Part shown: piece after piece, positions 46,909 to 59,883 of the stretch
Position numbering within the stretch: the stretch's first letter is position 1
How the letters are laid out: every line of letters begins with the position of its first letter
Assembly (NCBI RefSeq): GCF_900095185.1
Contig: NZ_LT606948.1
Location: 372,001-436,000 of the forward strand
Length of the DNA stretch: 64,000 nucleotides
DNA from: Polynucleobacter necessarius
GTDB taxonomy: Bacteria > Pseudomonadota > Gammaproteobacteria > Burkholderiales > Burkholderiaceae
Reading direction: 5' to 3'
Notes under the pieces: model-generated
Databases searched by the model: none
Told to the model about the DNA's origin: nothing
Seen by the model: only the letters and a program-made list of their open reading frames with translations
Made by a program: the position numbers and the translations under genes

Positions 46909-47839
46909 TCAAACGATCTTTATCACCAAATCAGGCAAATTATCGATGCTGCAACAGACAATATCTCCGCGTGTAACTGGCCCCACATTCTCAGGCGCTC
47001 CTGAGTAAATGATATCGCCAGGGAATAATTCATTTGCCTCTGAGAGCTTGAAGATCTGCTCTGCAACCGACCAAATCATTTGATCTAAATTTGCTTTTTG
47101 TTTTATTACGCCATTTACCGGTATCCCTGAATTGCTAAAAGGTGACTACACTCGAACGGGTCTCTACCGATCTTGATAACTGGGTGATGCGCCAGCCATT
47201 AGGCGTAGTTGCTGGTATCACGCCTTTTAACTTTACTGAGAGCGAAATCGTCCCTTTGGTGAAATGTCCTATCTGACTCACCGGAAAAATAGGGTCAATG
47301 GGCGTTGAAGAATCAAATGATTTGCCGATCTCCCAGGGCTTCTTCTGATCTCCCATAAAGCGCTGTAAATCGCGACGCGTCATCTCTAATCCCAAAGCAT
47401 AGCCGTATACATAGTCAAGTACTTTCTCGACGGGGATATTTTTGCCGCCCTTATTCAGGGCGGCAACCAACTCAACCTCATCGCGATAATTTTTTGTCAA
47501 TGATGGATAAGGATGGTCAACTATTTTATTTGGCGCGATAAATTAAATCGCGTCTGTTGGCTTTTGAAAAAAGAAGGGGAGCTCACGAGTCGGATCAGAT
47601 CCCATCTCACGAGCATGCGCCGCATAATTGCTTCCAATACAGTAAATACGTCGTACCGGAAACTCAGATTGACTTCCGGCAATAGGAATATACGTTTGAG
47701 ATACAGAAAATGGCGTACTGACTGCATTTGTACCCTTATGAGCCTGAGCTTCCACAGCAATAGCCGCCATTGAAAGTGAGGCAACCCCAAGCTTAATTGC
47801 ATTACGACGACTCGACACCCCCTGTTCGCTACTAGACAT
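46909..47839 (-). pseudogene. Fumarylacetoacetate hydrolase family protein with signal peptide (broken)
   Basis: The N-terminus has a twin-arginine-like leader ([26 protein letters not shown]). The catalytic domain follows: [28 protein letters not shown], stop TAA at 47543-47545, then in the same frame HPYPSLTKNYRDEVELVAAL, VYGYALGLEMTRRDLQ and WEIGKSFDSS. The frame is lost near 47150, and the end NANLDQMIW-like block, FPGDIIYSGAPENVGPVTRGD and DNLPDLVIKIV is in a second frame. Substrate unknown (ureidoglycolate, acylpyruvate and similar are typical). Confidence 0.85.
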
Positions 47840-47941
47840 TTTTAGCCCTCTTCATCAAAGCACTACTAAGAAAATTAACACATACTTAACATTAGCACCA
47901 CGCAGCAACATACAAGGCAAATTATTTAATCTGAAAAACAC

Positions 47942-48328
47942 TCATCGCCTCATCTCGACCATAAAAACCTTACATTCAATTTTCTTGACTAAAAAGAGCT
48001 TTTTAAGCACCTCATCCTTATTGTCAAAAATACTTGCCGTTTGCTCCGGATAGCGCGAAAAGGGATCACTATTGACATCAATCACCTGGCCATCAACCTA
48101 AATTTGCTTAATAGAGCGCTTATAGAATTTGTCGGACCGGATAAAAATCAAGCGCTTTACATACTTGTCCAATATCAACTTTTGCACCTGCTCATTTGTT
48201 TTGCAGTAGTAAACCAACTCCTCTTTTCCATTAATCGTGACATCACGCTCTTCATCCCACTTCGCGTATGCAACCTGGTTAATCAGAAGTGTCAAAAATA
48301 GTGTGGCAAACACCTTATAAAAGTGCAT
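47942..48328 (-). pseudogene. Secreted hypothetical protein with one internal stop
   Basis: MHFYKVFATLFLTLLINQVAYA is a clear signal peptide with an Ala-Tyr-Ala cleavage site. The frame runs 76 codons to a TAG at 48098-48100 and then continues open in the same frame for another 51 codons (VDGQVIDVNSDPFSRYPEQ to MVEMRR) to TGA at 47942. One nonsense mutation therefore seems to have cut a 128-residue protein. I do not recognise the family. Divergent from the MOSC gene. Confidence 0.6.
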
Positions 48329-48377
48329 TATTTACTTTTTTTAATTGATAACTTGATCTTAGCAGTCATTTTTACTT

Positions 48378-48960
48378 ATGCGTCTTCTCACTATCGCTTC
48401 CGGCAAGGTAATGCCATTATTTGGTAATCACCGCCCTAATTACAACTCTGTTCCTTCGGCAATTTGTAAAAAGCACGTCAGCACATTAGAAAATCCAAAT
48501 TCAGTAGAAATCACTCCGCTTGGCGTTAAAGGTGATGAACAAGCCGATTTATCGGTACACGGTGGTATTGAAAAGGCCATATATATTTATCCTGCTGAGC
48601 ACTACGCGTTTTGGAACGAACTTCTCACGCGAGGAACCAAGAAACCCGTTTCCTTACGACATGGGACTATTGGCGAGAATTTCACTATTGAAAACAGAGA
48701 TCTTTGTGGGCGATCGCTTAGTGATTGGCGAACTAGAGTTTTCCGTTGTCAAACTCCGTGAACCTTGTTTTAAGTTCAATGCTGCGCTTGGATATAAAGG
48801 CGCCAGCAAAGCAATGTTGCAGTCCGGCTTTAGCGGCTGGTATTTACGTGTATTAAAAATGGGGGCTCTTACCGCTGACGCTAATATTTTCGTCAGCCCA
48901 GGATCAAGCGAGATCTCGATCTCACAACAAACTCACAAGCTCTTAGGCAATCGCAACTAA
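48378..48960 (+). pseudogene. MOSC domain protein, YiiM type (frameshifted)
   Basis: MOSC proteins bind molybdenum cofactor sulfur or detoxify N-hydroxylated bases. The first part has VEITPLGVKGDEQADLSVHGG, the MOSC start, and IGENFTIE. At an A4 run (48691-48694) the frame moves by one; three A would give ENFTIETEIFVGDRLVIGELEF and the rest, with REPCFKFNAALG (conserved Cys) and GWYLRVLKMG. One lesion only. The gene was otherwise complete. Confidence 0.85.
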
Positions 48961-48976
48961 AAAAATTTATAGGAAT

Positions 48977-49006
48977 AAAAAAGCCCGATCATTTTGTGAT
49001 CGGGCT
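48977..49006 (-). terminator. Terminator of the MFS transporter remnant
   Basis: A perfect 10-bp stem AGCCCGATCA / TGATCGGGCT with a 5-base loop is followed by five T on the minus strand. It sits between the converging MOSC and MFS remnants and outlived both. Confidence 0.85.
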
Positions 49007-49042
49007 GTTAATTACTTGAAACTAAAGATTATCTACATCTCA

Positions 49043-50638
49043 TTAGTCACGTGCATAGATATCCACGTCTTTGGTGTCTTTTACAAACAGTGTGCCGATT
49101 ACCAATGTCATCGCAGCGATGATGATTGGATATCAGAGACGGTAGTAAATATTACCGTTTTGCGCAACCAAGGCGAAGAAGATCGTTGGCAATAAGCCGC
49201 CGAACCAACCGTTACCAATATGGTGTGGCAAGGACATTGAAGTGTAACGAATACGGGTTGGGAACATCTCAACCAACATCGCAGCGATTGGACTATAAAC
49301 CTTGGTTATCCAGTACACCAAGAAACACAATACAGCAACGTAGTTAATATCAGCTGGATTCGCTTTAGCTGGAGCCAAACCTTTTGCTGAGTAACCGGTG
49401 ATTTCTGTATCACCAATCTTCACTACTGCTGTACCACCAGCAAGACCAGCTATCGTGCTGTAGCTAGCAACGTTTGAAGCCATAGCTTGTTTTGCAATAT
49501 CGCAAGAACTCGTGAACTTCGCAGTACCTGTTGGGTTGAACTAAAAAGTACATTCGCTCAAGTCAGCAGTAATCGTAGCTGGTGCAGTTGCCATTGCTTT
49601 TTCTAACGCAGGATTAGCGTAGCGAGTCAAGGCATTGAACACTGAAACTGGTGTGTTTGGAATGTAAGTAATGATCGCCAATAACAAGCCGCTCATGATG
49701 ATCACTTTACGACCAATCTTGTCAGACCAGGCACCGTAGACTATGAAGAATGGTGTACCGATTACCAATGAAGCAGCAATCAACAAGTTCGCTGTCTTAG
49801 CATCTACTTTCAACACTTGGGTGAGGTAGAACAAAGCGTAGAACTGACCTGTATACCAAACCACGGCTTGACCTGCAACCAGACCAAACAATGCCAAGAT
49901 AACAAGCGTCAAGTTCTTCCATTGGCCGAATGACTCGGACAAAGGAGCCGTAGATAATTTGCCTTCTTCTTTCATCTTCTTGAAAGCTGGTGATTCATTC
50001 ATGGACAAACGAATCCATACAGAAATCGCCAACAATTCGATATAAGCGATGAAAGGAATACACCAACCCCAAACATCGTAGTCTGGACCTGTGAATTCAC
50101 GCGTGAACAAAATCACGAGTAAGGAGAGGAACAAACCAAGAGTAGCTGTTATCTGAATCCATGCTGTGTATGCGCCACGCTTGCCGTTAGGTGCATGTTC
50201 TGCAACAGAAAAGTAGCACCACTACCATACTCACCGCCCAAAGCCAAACCTTGAAGCATACGCAATGCAATCAAGCTCACTGGAGCAGCAACGCCGATGG
50301 TTGCGTAGTTAGGCAGAATACCCACGATAAAGGTTGCACCACCCATTAAAAGGATGGGTACCAAGAAGGTGTACTTACGGCCAATCAAATCGCCTAAGCG
50401 ACCGAACACCAAGGCGCCAAATGGGACGCACGATGCAACCAGCAGCAAAAGCTAACAACGCGAAAATGAAGGCAGAGCCAGCATCTAGATCTGAGAAGGA
50501 CTGCTTGGCGATAACGACAGCCAAAGAACCGTAAAGATAAAAGTCATACCACTCAAAAAAACCGTACCTAATGAGGATGCAAAAATAACTTTGCGCTCTT
50601 CAGCGGTCATTGGAGCTGCTTTAGTTGATCTTGACATC
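49043..50638 (-). pseudogene. MFS transporter, metabolite:H+ symporter type (broken)
   Basis: The protein would have been about 530 residues. The start MSRSTKAAPMTAEERKVIFASSLGTVF runs into an expanded T7 run (plus-strand A7, 50555-50561; five are expected before EWYDFYLYGSLAV). Then come FGRLGDLIGRKYTFL, LRMLQGLALGGEYG (family signature), GRKVIIMSG, FPTRIRYTSMSLPHHIGNGWFGG. Further breaks are frame loss near 50150, one near 49540 and a TGA where Trp is expected at about 49135. Substrate unknown; related transporters carry dicarboxylates, shikimate or proline/betaine. Confidence 0.87.
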
Positions 50639-52146
<1,508 letters not shown>

Positions 52147-52166
52147 ACCTTAAGCGAGCAATTGAA

Positions 52167-52607
52167 ATGCCAAAACAATTTTTAGTTTTTGCAAATTTCG
52201 TTGATCGCCTAAATGACCGTTTTGGTGTTTTAGCAAGTTGGATGGTTCTTATTGCCGTACTGGTCAGCACAGCAAATGCGCTGATTCGGTACGGCTTTAA
52301 CGTCAGCTCGAACGGTTGGTTAGAAGCTCAATGGTATTTGTTTGCTGGCATGGTGATGTTTGGTGCTGCCACCACTTTTCGCCTGAATGAGCGCGTCCGA
52401 GTTGACGTGCTCTATGCCTTATATCCGCACAGAGTCCGTCTCTGGCTGGACTGTTGGAGTGGCCTCTTTCGTTGTCCCGTGCGAGGCGTGATTACATTGG
52501 ACTTCTTCTTATGAACGCTCCAAAGTATTTCAGAAATTATTAAGCGCTACGCCGCGTTGACCGGAATGATTCAAATGGATCCTAAATACGAAAGACCACT
52601 TCAATGA
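52167..52607 (+). pseudogene. dctQ: TRAP transporter small permease DctQ (internal deletion)
   Basis: The N-terminal half is good: VDRLNDRFGVLASWMVLIAVLVSTANALIRYG, QWYLFAGMVMFGAATTFRLNERVRVD, with two helices. A frame change and a deletion follow after RLWLDC. The end reads EIIKRYAALTGMIQMDPKYERPLQ in another frame, with its TGA overlapping the dctM start. The gene is about 80-100 bases shorter than normal. Confidence 0.82.
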
Positions 52608-54005
52608 TTAGCCAGGATTTAATGACCCCATCATGTTTGGGGGTTTGATCGTATTTTTATTAATTGGATATCCAGCCGCATTTTCACTTGGTGCTGTTGG
52701 CTTATTCTTTTCTTTTATTGGTATCGAGATGGGTATGTTGCAGCCCACCTTCTTATAAGCACTACCAGACCGAGTATTCGGCATCCTGTCAAATGACCTA
52801 TTGCTTTCCATTCCATTCTTTATCTTCATGGGAGCAATTCTAGAAAAGTGTGGATTAGCAGAAGATCTGCTCGAGAGATTGGGTCAGTTATTTGGACCAA
52901 TACGAGGTGGCCTAGCTTATGCAGTCATTATTGTTGGCCCGATTCTGGGTGCCATTACCGGAACTGTTGCGGCTTCTGTGATTGCCATGGGTTTAATTTC
53001 TCTACCTGTGATGTTGCGCCTATGGGTATAACCCAAGGGTTGCAGCCGGCGTCATTGCAGCCTCGGGGACAATTACTCAGCTCATTCCACTATCACTTGT
53101 ATGCGGGTGCAATTGGACCCTCAATCATTCACGTAGCGTTGTTCTGTTTATTTATCTTCTTCTTATCAATCTGTAGACCGCAGGGTGTGCCGGCTTTACC
53201 ACCAGAAGCCCGCCCAAAAATTGACTGGAAACTCCTCAGACAAATTCTTTGGGGAATTATTCCGTCAATTGCGCTGATCTTCTTAGTGCTCGGAACAATC
53301 TTGATGGGTCTTGCCACTCCAACTGAAGGTGGTGCCATGGGTTCTGTGGGGGGGGCATCAATTCTTGCCGTCATGAATAAGTGCCTATAAAAACCTTTGG
53401 CCTGGGAAGCAATGACCTCTACTATGCGCATTAATGCTATGGTGATCTTCATTCTAATTGGTTCTACTGTATTTGGTCTAGCTTTCCGGGGTGTTGATGG
53501 TGATCTATGGATTGAGCATCTCTTGTCAGGCTTACCTGGCGGTCAAGTAGGCTTCCCGATTGCGGTGAACTTGTTTGTGTTTTTCTGAGCCTTCTTCTTA
53601 GACTATTTTGCAATTGCATTCATCATCATTCCACTGCTTGCGCCTGTAGCAGAAAAACTGGGTATTGATTTAATCTGGTTTGGCGTTCTTCTTGGCGCCA
53701 ATATGCAGACTTCATTCATGCATCCACCCTTTGGGTTTGCCTTGTTTTCTTTGAGAGGAGTGGCCGATAAATCTGTCAAAAGCTCTGATATCTACTATGG
53801 AGCCTTTCCATGGATTGGCCTGCCACTGATTCTGGTAGCAATTATTATTTGCATCTCAGAAACACTAGCCTACTTTGTTGATAAACCGACTGCTGCCTTT
53901 GATGCTAGCGGGCCATCTGTAGATCCTCTGGCTGGCGTTGAGCAAAATGAAATAACTGTAGACTCTAGTGCGGACATTGAACGTCAATTGCGAGAAAATA
54001 AATAG
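52604..54005 (+). pseudogene. dctM: TRAP transporter large permease DctM (broken)
   Basis: The start MISQDLMTPIMFGGLIVFLLIGYPAAFSLG is followed by a TAA at about 52756, then [29 protein letters not shown] and [28 protein letters not shown]. The frame is lost near 53025, and KPLAWEAMTSTMRINAMVIFILIGSTVFGLAFRG, FF-stop-AFFLDYFAIAFIIIPLLAPVAE and LLGANMQTSFMHPPFGFALF follow in other frames. The last 100 codons are undamaged. Twelve-helix permease of the dead dctPQM operon. Confidence 0.9.
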
Positions 54006-54047
54006 CTATTACCGATGGAGTGATAGCAAAAAATAGAGGGGATTTAC

Positions 54048-55648
54048 ATGCAAGCAAAATGGGGAATCCGAGGGATGGCGGTAGCACCGCACTCTCTCGC
54101 TTCTGAGTCAGCACTAGCAGTTCTGCGCGAGGGTGGTAATGCGCTTGAGGCAATGGTGGCAACGGCAGCTACGATTACTGTGGTATATCCACATATGAAC
54201 TCCATGAGTGGTGACTCATTCTGGGTAGTGCATTCTCCAGGCAAAGCCATGGGCGGAATCGATGCTTGTGGTGCAGCTGCAGGCTGAGCCACTAAGCAAT
54301 GGTATGCAGAGCGTGACCATTACCAAAGCCATCCCATTTCGAGGCGCAGTAGCAGCAAATACTGTTGCTGGGACCATCTCTGGGTGGGGAGTCGCCCACA
54401 AACTTTCCAAACAAGGCTTAGGCGGCAAGATTCCTTTGTCCCGCTTACCAGCTGATGCAGTTCACCATCCAGAAGCTGGGGTTCCCGTTACTTACAGTCA
54501 ATCGAGTTTGACAGAAAAGAAACGGGAAGAGCTAAAAATTATCCCCGGCTTTACAAAAACGTTTTTGGTGAATGGGAAAGCGCCTGCAGTTGGTAGCATT
54601 TTTAAACAAGGTCGACTTGCAAAAACCTTACGGCAAATTGCAGAAAACGGTACAGATGATTATTATCGTGGTGATCTTGCAGATCTTCTAGCCAAAGAAC
54701 TCACTGATATTGGTAGTCCACTGCGTTTCAGTGATCTGAATCGTCACCATGCCAAACTCATTGATCCACTGGAGCTCAAACATAACTTAGGCAATGTGTA
54801 CAACATGATTCCGCCAACTTAGGGCGTAGTCTCACTAATGATTATTGACATCTTGAATCAATTAAACCTAAAACGCTTGAAGGTTGATAGCTCCGAATAT
54901 GTGCATCACTGTGTAGAGGCCACAAAACAGGCATTTAAGATTCGCGATCAATTTGTGACAGACCCAGCGTATATAACAAAAAATGCACAATCTTTCTTGT
55001 CACCCGCTTTTCTGAAAAAATTGGCTAAAAATATTGATCCCAATAAAGCGCTTCCCTGGGGTCACGGCAAAGGACCGGCAGACACTATTTGGATGGGTGT
55101 GATTGATGGCGATGGTAATTGCGTGTCATTTATTCAAAGCATGTATCACGAGTTTGGCGCAGGAATTGTGTTGCCAAAGTCTGGCGTGAATTGGCAAAAT
55201 CGTGGATGCAGTTTTTCATTAGATCCGAAGATACCCAATCATCTAGAGCCCTACAGAAAACCATTTCATACACTCAATCCTGCGATAGCCCTATTTAAAG
55301 ATGGTCGCTCAATGGTTTATGGAACGATAGGTGGTGATGGCTAACCTCAAACGCAGTGCGTTGTCTTTACTCGCACTGCTACCTATGGTCTAGCCCCACA
55401 AGATGCTATTAGTCGGCCGCGTTGGTTGCTCGGTCGCACATGGGGACAAACGAGTGATAGCTTAAAACTCGAATCACGCTTTAGTCCATGGGTTGCTAAG
55501 GAAGTTTCATGCTCTAGGCCATGAAATTGAGATGCTCGATGCTTTTGATGAAACTGTTGGACATGCAGGATGCATCATTCGTGACCCATCTAGTACCTTA
55601 CATGGCGGTTGGGATCCCCGAAGCGATGGCGCAGTTAGCGCGTTTTAG
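54048..55648 (+). pseudogene. Gamma-glutamyltransferase family protein (broken)
   Basis: Such enzymes hydrolyse or transfer gamma-glutamyl groups. The parts are SALAVLREGGNALEAMVATAATITVVYPH, MSGDSFWVV, then a TGA at about 54285; GAVAANTVAGTISGWGVAHKL, TLRQIAENGTDDYYRGDLADLLAKEL, a TAG near 54820; PADTIWMGVIDGDGNCVSFIQSMYHEFGAGIVLP (the catalytic Thr region of YwrD-like members) and FHTLNPAIALFKDGRSMVYGTIGGDG, then a TAA in place of the next residue and further frame loss. It follows dctM by about 40 bases. Its end overlaps the end of the next, convergent gene. Confidence 0.87.
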
Positions 55649-56264
55649 TAATCCACATCTTGGGTACGCGCAGATCCCAATAAATAGCGGCTGCGCGTAA
55701 ACCAAAGATGCCGAGCATACAAATCACAGAACCTTCGATAGCATATTGAGGTAAGAAATTGAGCACTAGAACATAGGCACAACAGCCCAATGTCACGGGA
55801 ATAGCGTAAAGCTCATGCGACATGATGAGGGTTTTTCTTCCAGCCAAAATATCGCGTATCAAGCCCCCGCCAATAGCAGTAATGACGCCCAGAATAACTG
55901 GAGCAACGGGAAGGCCAAACCCCATTGTCGAGACTTTATTGGCCCCCTGAATACCAAAAAGGGCAGCGCCGAAACCGTCTATATATAGCATCCAACGATA
56001 AATTTGTGGCTGAGTCAAAAAAGATTCTGCAAAAAAAGTGAGCACGCTAGCACCCAAAGCAAGCCAAACATATATTTGGTTCTCAGACCAAAAAACAGGG
56101 GACTCCAAAATAATATCGCGAATTGTTCCGCCACCAATTGCAGTAATGAGGCCAAGCACTAATACGCCGAATAGATCAACACCACGGTCAGCAATAGCTA
56201 AGACTCCAGTCACAGCAAATGCCATGGTTGCAATGACGCCAATCCAAAATTGAATATCTTCCAT
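55635..56264 (-). CDS. TRIC-like trimeric channel family protein (UPF0126, YicG-like)
   Basis: The 209-residue membrane protein has two copies of the UPF0126 domain, each with three helices. Each copy carries the glycine-rich kink motif, AIGGGTIRDIIL in the first and AIGGGLIRDILAG in the second. Bacterial homologues of TRIC channels conduct cations; the ion here is not shown. It is complete although both flanking genes are broken, so it is probably still under selection. Confidence 0.9.
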   Translation of the reverse strand: MEDIQFWIGVIATMAFAVTGVLAIADRGVDLFGVLVLGLITAIGGGTIRDIILESPVFWSENQIYVWLALGASVLTFFAESFLTQPQIYRWMLYIDGFGAALFGIQGANKVSTMGFGLPVAPVILGVITAIGGGLIRDILAGRKTLIMSHELYAIPVTLGCCAYVLVLNFLPQYAIEGSVICMLGIFGLRAAAIYWDLRVPKMWITKTR

Positions 56265-56363
56265 AGTCTGAAGTCTAATGCACTTTTTATGACACTAGGC
56301 TTAAATAGCCCACCTCAATTTATTCAAAATACTGTTAGTCATGAACTTAAACGGGGTAATGCA

Positions 56364-57011
56364 ATGACAACAAATCTCTACAGTTTTTGGCGAAGTTCTG
56401 CCGCATTTCGAGTCCGAATTGCCCTGAATCTCAAAGGCATAAGCTATGACGTCATCCCTATTCATCTCAGCAAAAACAGCGGCGAGCAAGTTGGGGAAAT
56501 TTACAGCAGTAAAAATCTGAATCGACTAGTGCCTTTACTCGAAGAAGGCGACAATAGGATCCATCAGTCGCTAGCGATAATTGAATACCTTGAAGAGATA
56601 CAGCCCCAGCCTTCTCTACTCCCAACACTAGCGATTGATCGAGCATGGGTTCGTGCAATCGCCATGGATATTGCTAGCGACATTCATCCAATTAATCATT
56701 TACGTGTCTTACGCTACCTCATTAAAAAACTTGGTGTCAGCAATACAGCAAAAAATGAGTGGCATGCGCACTGAATAAAAGTTGGGTTAGATAGTTTAGA
56801 AAAACAATTGAGCGCAGTCCCTAGAGCGGGAACGTTTGCTTATGGCAATCAACCGGGCTTAATTGATGCTTGCTTAGTGCCGCAACTATTTAATGCATTA
56901 AGCGCTCAAGTGGACATCAAGCCATACCCCACGCTTATGAAAATCTTTCATGAAAGTATGCAACTATCTGTCTTTATCCAATACCTCTTGGGACAACCAA
57001 ATGGACGCTGA
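56364..57011 (+). pseudogene. maiA: Maleylacetoacetate isomerase / zeta-class GST (single nonsense mutation)
   Basis: Converts maleylacetoacetate to fumarylacetoacetate in tyrosine/gentisate breakdown. The start MTTNLYSFWRSSAAFRVRIALNLKGISYD carries the zeta-GST site S-S-x-x-x-R-V-R. The frame is open except for a TGA at 56772-56774, where Trp is expected in WHAH-x-IKVGLDSLEKQL. After the stop the same frame continues with NQPGLIDACLVPQLFNAL to the end. A second nearby FAH-family remnant (46.9-47.8 kb) may have belonged to related aromatic catabolism. Confidence 0.85.
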
Positions 57012-57015
57012 AGGC

Positions 57016-57946
57016 CTAAACCCGATTCCCCCACCACAGGAACAGTAAGAGAGTAATCAAGGAGCACACTGTAGTGATCAATACCACCCTAGAGATCACA
57101 CTCCCATCAGCTTTGTAATGTTGTGCCAACATAAAAAAGGTCCAGTACCCGTTGGTAGTGCGCTCAAAATCACTATGGCACTAACCCATAGGCTTGATAA
57201 CTCTAAGATTGGTCCAGCAAGTATCCAAGCAATCAATGGCTGCAACATCAACTTTGCCAGACTAATACTCCAGGCTTGTAAAGGAGCGGCGGTACTTTTT
57301 TGCAACAAAAATAAGCCGATCGACATGAGTGCGCAAGAAGTGGCAGCAGCAGCCAAAAATGAAATGACCTGCGAAATGGGGTCATATAAAGTCAGATCGC
57401 TCGCTGCCCACCCCAATCCCGCAACTGGCGCAATCAGCAATGGATTACTACATAGAGATTGAATAACACTCCAGATAATCTCATGTGACTTTTTATGCGA
57501 CAAGACAAATTCAATAAATATTGTTGCTAAAGCAAATATCACAAACACAATAAATGTAGAAATAATGACTGGTGCTAAACCATCTTGTCCAAGAGCAAGC
57601 ACACACAAAGGGATGCCCATATATCCCGCGTGTTGGAATAAGAGGCGCTCAGACCATTCAAGCTGGCAGCCTCTAGCTCTCGATTGCTTACCCAACTAAT
57701 GGGTAACACTAGCGCAAACACAATTAAACCACTTAGAAAGAATGCGGTAATAAAGCCTGGTTGCCATAAGGCTTGCCACCCACTATTCGCAGCAAAGCTA
57801 AACAGTTGAGCTGGTAAGGCCAACCACACTACAAACCGATTCAATTCGGTAGATGCATTAATTCCCAACTTGCCCGTTCGACCGACAGCATACCCAATCA
57901 GAATGAGTAAAAAAACAGGAAGAACTACATTAAAGACGTAGGGCAA
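57016..57946 (-). pseudogene. AEC family transporter (auxin efflux carrier-like), frameshifted
   Basis: The first part reads VFNVVLPVFLLILIGYAVGRTGKLG and NRFVVWLALPAQLFSF. The frame is broken near 57620, where CGCG replaces an expected CG, then continues with GYMGIPLCVLALGQDGLAPVII to LSALPTGTGPF. A second shift near 57130 moves the end (MLAQHYKADGSVISRVVLITT) to another frame, stopping at 57016. Ten-helix inner-membrane transporters of this family export or import organic anions such as malate or malonate. It begins 10 bases after the carbonic anhydrase gene. Confidence 0.87.
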
Positions 57947-57956
57947 AATGAAGAGG

Positions 57957-58490
57957 CTAAGTTAGAAAATCTTTTTCAGCGTTTTTATAGTGTTGCGCAT
58001 TTTTGACATAGCGACCTGCAATGTCATGGATGCCAGCGAGCTGGTCTACAGTAAGCTCTTTGACCGCTTTGACAGGAGTTCCCAAAATCATAGAACAATC
58101 TGGAAATTCTTTACCTTCAGTGACAAATGCGCCAGCACCCACTAAACAGTTTCTACCGATCTTGGCGCCATTCAAAATCACTGCACCAATACCAATCAAA
58201 CTGCCATCGCCAATATGAAAACCATGCAGCATAACTTGATGCCCAACAGTCACGTATTTACCAATGACCAGAGGATAGCCAGGGTCGGTATGCAAAACAG
58301 ATGCATTTTGCACATTACTGCCATCTCTTATTTGAATCAGATCGTTATCACCACGAATAACTACTTTGGGCCAGATGCTCGCATCCTTGTGGAGATTTAC
58401 TTTGCCAATTACTTCAGCACTATCGGCAACCCATGCTCCATCAGCTAGCTGCGGAGTGTGTCCGTCAAGTTCATAATAGCCATGACTCAT
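57957..58490 (-). CDS. Gamma carbonic anhydrase family protein
   Basis: A 177-residue left-handed beta-helix protein of hexapeptide repeats (VIGKVNLHKDASIWPKVVIRGD to GIGAVILNGAKIGRNCLVGAG). The three metal-binding His of gamma carbonic anhydrases fit HTDPGYPLVIGKYVTVGHQ and VMLHGFHIG. Many YrdA/PaaY-like members have weak or unknown activity, so the enzymatic role is family inference. Intact, while the AEC gene behind it and amtB upstream are broken. Confidence 0.9.
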   Translation of the reverse strand: MSHGYYELDGHTPQLADGAWVADSAEVIGKVNLHKDASIWPKVVIRGDNDLIQIRDGSNVQNASVLHTDPGYPLVIGKYVTVGHQVMLHGFHIGDGSLIGIGAVILNGAKIGRNCLVGAGAFVTEGKEFPDCSMILGTPVKAVKELTVDQLAGIHDIAGRYVKNAQHYKNAEKDFLT

Positions 58491-58538
58491 TATAGATATG
58501 AATCAGGCTATAAATCAATGACTTTGCTCTACACATAC

Positions 58539-59744
58539 CTACCAGTTTGGCTCGCGATCTGGAGCGGAAGAAATACGATGCACGCTTAAATCGGCACCTT
58601 CGAATTCCTCTTCTTGTGACATCCGAATACCCAAGACAGCCTTCAGGGCGCCATAGACCAAGATGCCGCCGATCAGAGCGATGCCGACGCCTAACGCACT
58701 ACCAATCAGTTGGCCGGTAAAAGTAACATCACCAATTCCACCAAGCGCCTTGATTCCGAAGATGCCAGCAGCCAGTCCGCCCCACAGCCCACACAATCCA
58801 TGTACAGGCCAAACTCCAAGTACATCATCAATCTTCAAGAGGTTTTGCACTAATGTGAACATGTAGACAAATCAAGCGCCCGCAACCAACCTAACAAATA
58901 AGGCACCCAATAGGTGCATTAAGTCAGAACCAGCACATACTGCAACTAATCCAGCTAAAGGACCGTTATAAGCAAATCCAGGATCATTGCGTCCAACTAC
59001 CCAAGCAGCTAGAGTGCCGCCGCCCACCATTGCCATCAATGAATTCATCGCCACTAAGCCGCTTATCCTGTCAATTGTTTGAGCGCTGATTACATTAAAA
59101 CCAAACCAGCCTACCGCCAAAATCCAAATACCCAACGCTAAGAAGGGAATGCTAGATGGAGGGTAGGCAGAGATTTGACCTTCTTTTGTATAAGGACCGC
59201 GACGTGCGCCCAGCAGAATAATGGCTGGCAAAGCAATCCAGCCCCCACTGCATGCACTACTACTGATCCAGCAAAGTCATGACACTCTTCACCAGCGAGG
59301 CCTTTGATCCAAGTCTGAATACCATAATGTTGATTCCAGGCTTTTCCTTCGAAAAATGGATACACAAATCCCACCAAGATAAAGGTTGCAATCAGCTGAG
59401 GATTAAATTTAGCGCGCTCAGCAATACCACCCGAAATGATCGCTGGAATGGCTGCAGCGAAAGTCAGCACAAAGAAAAACTTCACTAACTCGTAACCATT
59501 TTTCTCTGCTAATAATTCCGCACCAGAAAAAAAAGTGCACCCCATAAGCGATGCTATAACCAATACAGAAATAAGCAATTGTTGAAACTGCAAAGTCAAC
59601 TAGGATTTTGACAAGCGCATTGACTTGGTTTTTCTTACGAACAGTTCCCAACTCAAGGAATGCAAAACCTGCATGCATGGCAAGAACTATGATGGCGCTA
59701 AGCAATATGAATAGAGCATCACTGCCCGTCTTGAATGTTTCCAT
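58539..59744 (-). pseudogene. amtB: Ammonium transporter AmtB (broken)
   Basis: Parts in order: ALFILLSAIIVLAMHAGFAFLELGTVRKKNQVNAL, AYGVHFF, then a T8 run (plus-strand A8, 59527-59534; seven are expected before SGAELLAEKNGYEL) shifts the frame. ISGGIAERAKFNPQLIATFILVG, FHDFAGS-type block with Cys, frame loss near 59240, PAIILLGARRGPYTKEGQ, GFNVISAQTID, then a stop near 58874, and VWPVHGLCGLWGGLAAGIFG to the end. At least three lesions. Ammonium must enter by diffusion or another carrier. Confidence 0.9.
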
Positions 59745-59883
59745 CAATTCCCCCGTATTTTGTGCATCATTATGGGGAATGAAAAAATCCAAAACAGGGC
59801 GATATGCACTTAATTAGCGCATATTCAGGCATTTTTATGGTTTGTCATCGCTTTTACACATACACATATCCAAGGGAGAACCC

